Assembly (NCBI GenBank): GCA_030549495.1
Contig: JAUIRK010000134.1
Span: forward strand, 1 to 64,000
Direction of reading: 5' to 3'
DNA length: 64,000 nt
DNA from: Nectonema munidae
Taxonomy: Eukaryota > Nematomorpha > Nectonematoida > Nectonematidae
The notes below the pieces were generated by a model that was not told where the DNA came from, ran no database searches, and saw only the letters and a list, made by a program, of their open reading frames with translations. Numbering within the stretch: position 1 is the stretch's first letter; every line of letters starts with the position of its first letter. The translations under genes and the position numbers were made by a program. Shown here one piece after another: positions 59,711-64,000 of the stretch.

Positions 59711-59795
59711 CTTTTGCCTTTTCGTCATTGGCTGCATCTGAATTGTCACTCTTCACAAATACTTAAACATTTTTAAACTCATATCTCTGCTTTTG

Positions 59796-59801
59796 AATAA
59801 A
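59796..59801 (+). terminator. NDC80 polyadenylation signal
   Basis: AATAAA at 59796-59801, 85 bases after the stop codon, followed by T-rich sequence. Confidence 0.6.
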
Positions 59802-61971
59802 TTTTATTTCATTCATATTACAACTTTTTTTTCTCAATGCAATCTTTATTTTGTGAAATCTTGAAAATTGAAACTGGAAAATGGAACAAAAAACTGAAAC
59901 TAAACTTCAATATATATCAATATAATAAATATGTTCACTTCCTTTTTATTGATTACAATAATAGTATTATGTATATGTGTCAAGGGTTTTGTGAAATAGT
60001 CTGTTTAATTATTTTCATGCAGTCCCTCATAGGATGAACAAATTTTTGATGTTTTTTTTAATTTTGATAAAATTTTAGTGTAATAGACTAGGATGATTCG
60101 TATGCCACTAGTTCTTTTCTCTGGTGCAGGCAACTTAAACTTCTTAAACTTTTTATATAAAAAAACAATTTCTTTCCTTCAAATATTCCATTTTTATTTA
60201 TTAAGCCTCTTTGTATTGAAAGCACAACGGACTCTTGTTATTAAGTGCTTGTTATATCAACCTGTTCACTCTAAAGAGTTCACTTTAGAATGCTCTTTAG
60301 GCATTTTTGGATGAGGCGTTTGCGAACTTTTTTCTGAAAGGGCCTCCTTTTAACTCTTTTGATGGCCATTTTTTAAATTTATTAATTCAAAGTCTTTAAA
60401 GCATGTAAAATTATTTTCTTTATTAATATTTCCATTTTTTTGGATAAAATTATTTAAAACATATGTGAGAAAAAATTTTCTTTAAAAAATATTACTTGCT
60501 TCAATAAATGCTGCAAATCAAAAGTAATTTTATTCTTCAAAAATTTAAAGATCAGAAAGAAAATGAAAGTCATGTTCGTTCAAATTGTTTTTAAAATTAA
60601 TTCATTGAGCGTAAAAATGCACATCTCTAATTCTGCTATAAGGATGGTACTGTGACGATGAACGAGCTTAAGTTACCGGTTCTGAAAAAATCTTTTGACG
60701 ATCGAATTCTTCCCGCTAGTTGAAGTTTGACATCTTCTGATTCAGACATAACCAAAAATTAATCTTTTTAAAGATGAAATAATCAAGTTCTAAACTCTTA
60801 TATGTTGGTAGAGGAAGAGAAAAGCTATTTATATACAAAAACGCATGAATACAGTGTATGGGTAGATTTCTTTAAAACGTTTCTAAATCGTTTAAATTTA
60901 CGAAAATTCTATTAAACTAGAGTTTTTTCGTGTGAGTTTAAGTGTAAAAACATTTACTTGAAAAAGTGTTAAGTCAAGTTCATTAATACAGCACATTTTA
61001 ACGTATAAAAAAATAAACCAAAATGAACAATTTTATCATCAATTTGAATTCAACATGTATCAATAATAGTAATTTGTGTGAATTGTTCAATTTTTAAAGT
61101 CATCATTTTTGTGCTAATTATTATTATTATTATGAGAACAATTCAATCCACCAAATTAAGCAAAGTTTATTTGCTGTTCCAAAGTTTTGAGAGTTTTTTT
61201 AAACTTAAATCATAATTCCTTAATATATTATTTTTAATACATTTGCCTATCTATTTATAATGTATACAGTCTTTTCTACGTTAAGTTATATTTAAAAGGT
61301 TTACGGTTAGGTTTGCCTACTTTAATTTTATCGGTAAAGCCCTGTTTATTATGCTTTTTCTCAATAGATGTATGAAATTTCATTTAGTTTGAGAAAGGAG
61401 AATCCTGTGCAATTTCCTAGACTAGGCATTTGGAGAACTGAATTACGATTTATTCTCTTTCCAAAGAAAAGAGTGTAACTCTTTCAAGCGAATGAGGTGT
61501 GTATGTGAAATGAAAATGACGTCCACTAAAACATATCATTCATGAAAACAGACTTGCTTTAAAGGGACAGGAATGAAAGTTAAACACGAAAAACTTATTC
61601 CTTCCAAAGAAATTTTTGCCTGTGATGTATGGACAAATGAAACACATTTTGAAAAGTAAATAGACTTCCTTACTCTAGAAGCTTGAGCAAACTTTTTCTT
61701 TCGAAGCTAGCAGACACGCACATTTATTCACGCCTTTCGTATATCCTTGCCTTTTGGTGAACAAGGCAGAGATGGCTGGATGTTAGGGGGATATTTTAGT
61801 CTATTTTCGTAATTGATGAATCTTTGTTTACTTTTCCAGCTGCATCACTTCGAAAAGTATGAGAAATAAATTTTCCAGCAAATGCAAACGACAATATTGC
61901 GTAGGATGTTATATTTGATTAAGCAGGAAAGCTAATGTAAATTTTAAACTGATGGCGTTGAGTTTAGCTGA

Positions 61972-61995
61972 CCAAATATATATATATATATATAA
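61972..61995. repeat. (TA)n microsatellite
   Basis: About nine TA units between AT-rich sequence and the 3' end of the LINE copy at 62.0 kb. It may be that LINE's insertion site or tail. Confidence 0.5.
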
Positions 61996-62009
61996 TCAAT
62001 TTTACGGTT

Positions 62010-63150
62010 AGTGTTCCTAACCCTTTACCACTATGGCATTTAATCTCTCATTATTTTGCTTCTCCATTCATTTCTATTTTTCTCGTCCCCTAATGCTAAA
62101 TGTCTTTTGCTCGTGTCTTTTTTGACTATTTCTATCCATGTCATCTTTGGCCTGCCTTTAATCTTACTTCTTTAATTAGATCACGCAAGGTCTTCTATTT
62201 TCATGCCCAAACCACCTTAACCTCTGTATTTCTAATACTTTATTTTTTCATTTACTTGACATAAACTTCTTATCTCTTCATGACTTATTTTATCTTTTAA
62301 ATTAAATTTACACATAATTCTTAACATCCTCATCTCTGTGGTGTTTAATCTATTTTTCTCAGAATCTTTTAAAGCCCAACTTTGACCACTATACACTAAA
62401 CTAGACCTAATACAACTTCTATAAAGAAAACCCCTTAATTTTAACTAAAAGATACTATTGCATAAAATACCACTTAACGCTTTAAATTTTTTCCAAGTTA
62501 GTTGTATTCTATGTTCTAAGTTTCTTACATACCTGTTTTGTCTAAAACCTCTTCTAATTCTACGCCGCCTACTACTACTTTTTCTTCCAATACTACATCG
62601 GTATTTGGGTTGAAACTTAGACAGCACCTACACTTAAAATTTGTCGTATTTATCAAACTGCCCTTGATGTTTGAGCATTTTTTATGTACCCACTTATTGC
62701 AATGTACACAAAGAACAGAGTTTCTTTTAACTCTTTTTTCGCAAACTCCACATGGGTCTATTTTGGAAACTGTGTTCTCCGCACCCTTAAAAGAATTGCT
62801 AATTTTTATCCACTTAGTTTTGCTAGAGTTTATTCTTAAACATTTTTTTATAGTGTCTCATACCATGTGTTTATCTTTTTACTTAATTCTTCAGAAGATT
62901 CTCCTATTAGTACTATATCATTTGCATATAAAATCTCACTCGTATCTTCTTTAATTAAATCCTTAGGAATTTCATCAAGAATGATATTAAATAAAAAGGG
63001 GCTTAAAATCGAACCTTGATGTAATCCTACTTTTATTTTAAACTTACTAGAAATTGAATTATTAATTTTTATAAAAGTGTCTTCGCTTTTGTACAAGGCC
63101 ATACTGGCTCTCACTAGTCTTTCATTTACCCCCTTTCTTCTCAAAGATCA
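62010..63150 (-). pseudogene. LINE reverse transcriptase with PHD-like zinc finger, second copy
   Basis: On the - strand: KVGLHQGSILSPFLFNIILD (motif B), SEILYANDIVLIGESSEELS (motif C, with AND in place of ADD), then after a frameshift a cysteine cluster CGVC, VLCVHCNKWVHKKCS and CRCC. Next come RIQLTWKKFKALSGILCNS and a decayed C-terminus. It has the same order and the same zinc finger position as the copy at 33.8-34.9 kb. N-terminal parts are missing beyond about 63.15 kb. Asn in the catalytic triad position indicates inactivity, or a base change. Confidence 0.8.
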
Positions 63151-63397
63151 CTCAATGAGACTTCTTGAAACGGAGTCAAAAGCTTTCTCCAGGAAGCAAG
63201 GAACAGACTGTGTTATTAGTCTGTAAATAGTTGAACAAATAAATTAACAAAATTGTTTTCATTGATATTTATGAATATTAAAAAACGAAAAATTAAATTT
63301 TATCATATAGTTTCTTTGGAATCACACTTTATCATGCAAAATACCCGCTAAGTCGAGATAATTTGTAAAATAATTTTTTTTAAATATATTTCTAATA

Positions 63398-63476
63398 CTC
63401 TCAGCCTCAATGGTTGTTAAGGTGGACCTATCAACTTAACAGTTGAAGGTCAAGGGTTCGATCCCCAAGGCTCCCA
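63398..63476 (+). repeat. tRNA-like sequence (pseudo-tRNA or SINE head)
   Basis: Box B GGTCAAGGGTTCGATCCCC is intact, with a TCAAC/GTTGA anticodon-like stem around TTAACA (AAC, Val-like) and AGCCT/AGGCT acceptor-like ends. The anticodon loop has six bases instead of seven, and two acceptor pairs are missing. So I read it as a tRNA-derived repeat rather than a functional tRNA gene. Confidence 0.45.
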
Positions 63477-64000
63477 ACTTTATAAACAAATTCACAAAAC
63501 TGTGATTTACCATCTCAAGCATAATGCGAGCATACTTTACGGCTGAAAGTAAAGTCCCTTTCATAAATCCCAACATTTTGATGTCAAATAGAATTTAGAT
63601 TTTTTATAAATAGATTCATATCTTTTTAGGTCCTATTTTTAGTGTAAATCTCAATAAAATTAAAAAAACCTTCGGAATCACTAAGATATCTAGGGTCATA
63701 ATCCTCTAAAAAATTCCAAACTCATAGACCTTTCCCTCCTATCATTCTAGTGAGACGTCACTGTCAATCAACACTCCAAACGGTACTTCCCCATGTACTT
63801 AGGTATGTGCGTAAAGTGAGCATTCTTGGTGCCTTAAACATAATTCGAGTAAAACCTTGTCATTAGCTCCTACAAAAACTGCATCCTGCAATCGATCAGT
63901 GGTGTCTTAATGATTGGACATTCATTCATCTTCAACAACAATAACTTTCTTAAACATCTTCTCGATCTGAATGAATGTCACGCCCGCTTCCTTTATGAAG

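Noticed and set aside
63720..64000. Partly open - strand translation (including VTFIQIEKMFKKVIVVE)
   Set aside because: It looked like a Tc1/mariner fragment, but catalytic motifs could not be matched and stops interrupt it.

Overview
The window is AT-rich eukaryotic (animal) DNA. Two genes keep GT-AG introns with continuous reading phase, and almost everything else is mobile-element debris. The mix of repeats, plus a degraded negative-strand RNA virus polymerase, would suit an arthropod, possibly a crustacean such as a parasitic copepod. The species is inference only.

Host genes. (1) NDC80/HEC1, a kinetochore microtubule-binding subunit, is on the + strand. Seven exons between 30490 and 59710 join in phase and end in a stop and an AATAAA signal. 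They cover the second half of the calponin-homology domain and the coiled coil. Exons for the N-terminal tail and first half of the CH domain were not found. (2) NF-YB, the histone-fold CCAAT-binding subunit, is on the - strand. Its start exon (14924-14947), a 54-bp intron and the histone-fold exon (14606-14869) are clear. A possible last exon lies at 10858-10995.

Layout. 0.7-5.5 kb: a broken, nearly full-length LINE. 5.7-8.7 kb: a 21-bp minisatellite, a SINE, a satellite array and a hAT relic. 10-15 kb: a hAT MITE, a second SINE copy and NF-YB. 16.9-21 kb: a hAT relic, a reverse transcriptase/RNase H retroelement and a second satellite array in the opposite orientation. 21.4-27.1 kb: a short hAT element with perfect terminal repeats, LINE fragments, a third SINE copy and an element with a 9-bp target duplication. 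From 30.5 kb on lies NDC80. Its introns hold LINE tails, a pogo/Tigger element, a piggyBac end with a nested hAT MITE, a 2.1-kb hAT, a 2.8-kb transposon of a poorly described family, and a viral L-polymerase relic on the opposite strand. 62-63.2 kb: another copy of a LINE with a PHD-like zinc finger in its reverse transcriptase. A tRNA-like sequence lies at 63.4 kb.

NDC80 and NF-YB are not functionally linked. The window is best read as two conserved genes in a transposon-dense region. Its least routine contents are the viral L relic, the DTTSSNTG transposon, and the inverted-repeat and satellite families. Stretches not listed (roughly 1-690, 8.9-10 kb, 27.3-29.4 kb, 36.95-38.2 kb, 42.8-44.1 kb, 59.8-62 kb and 63.5-64 kb) are AT-rich and show nothing I can support.
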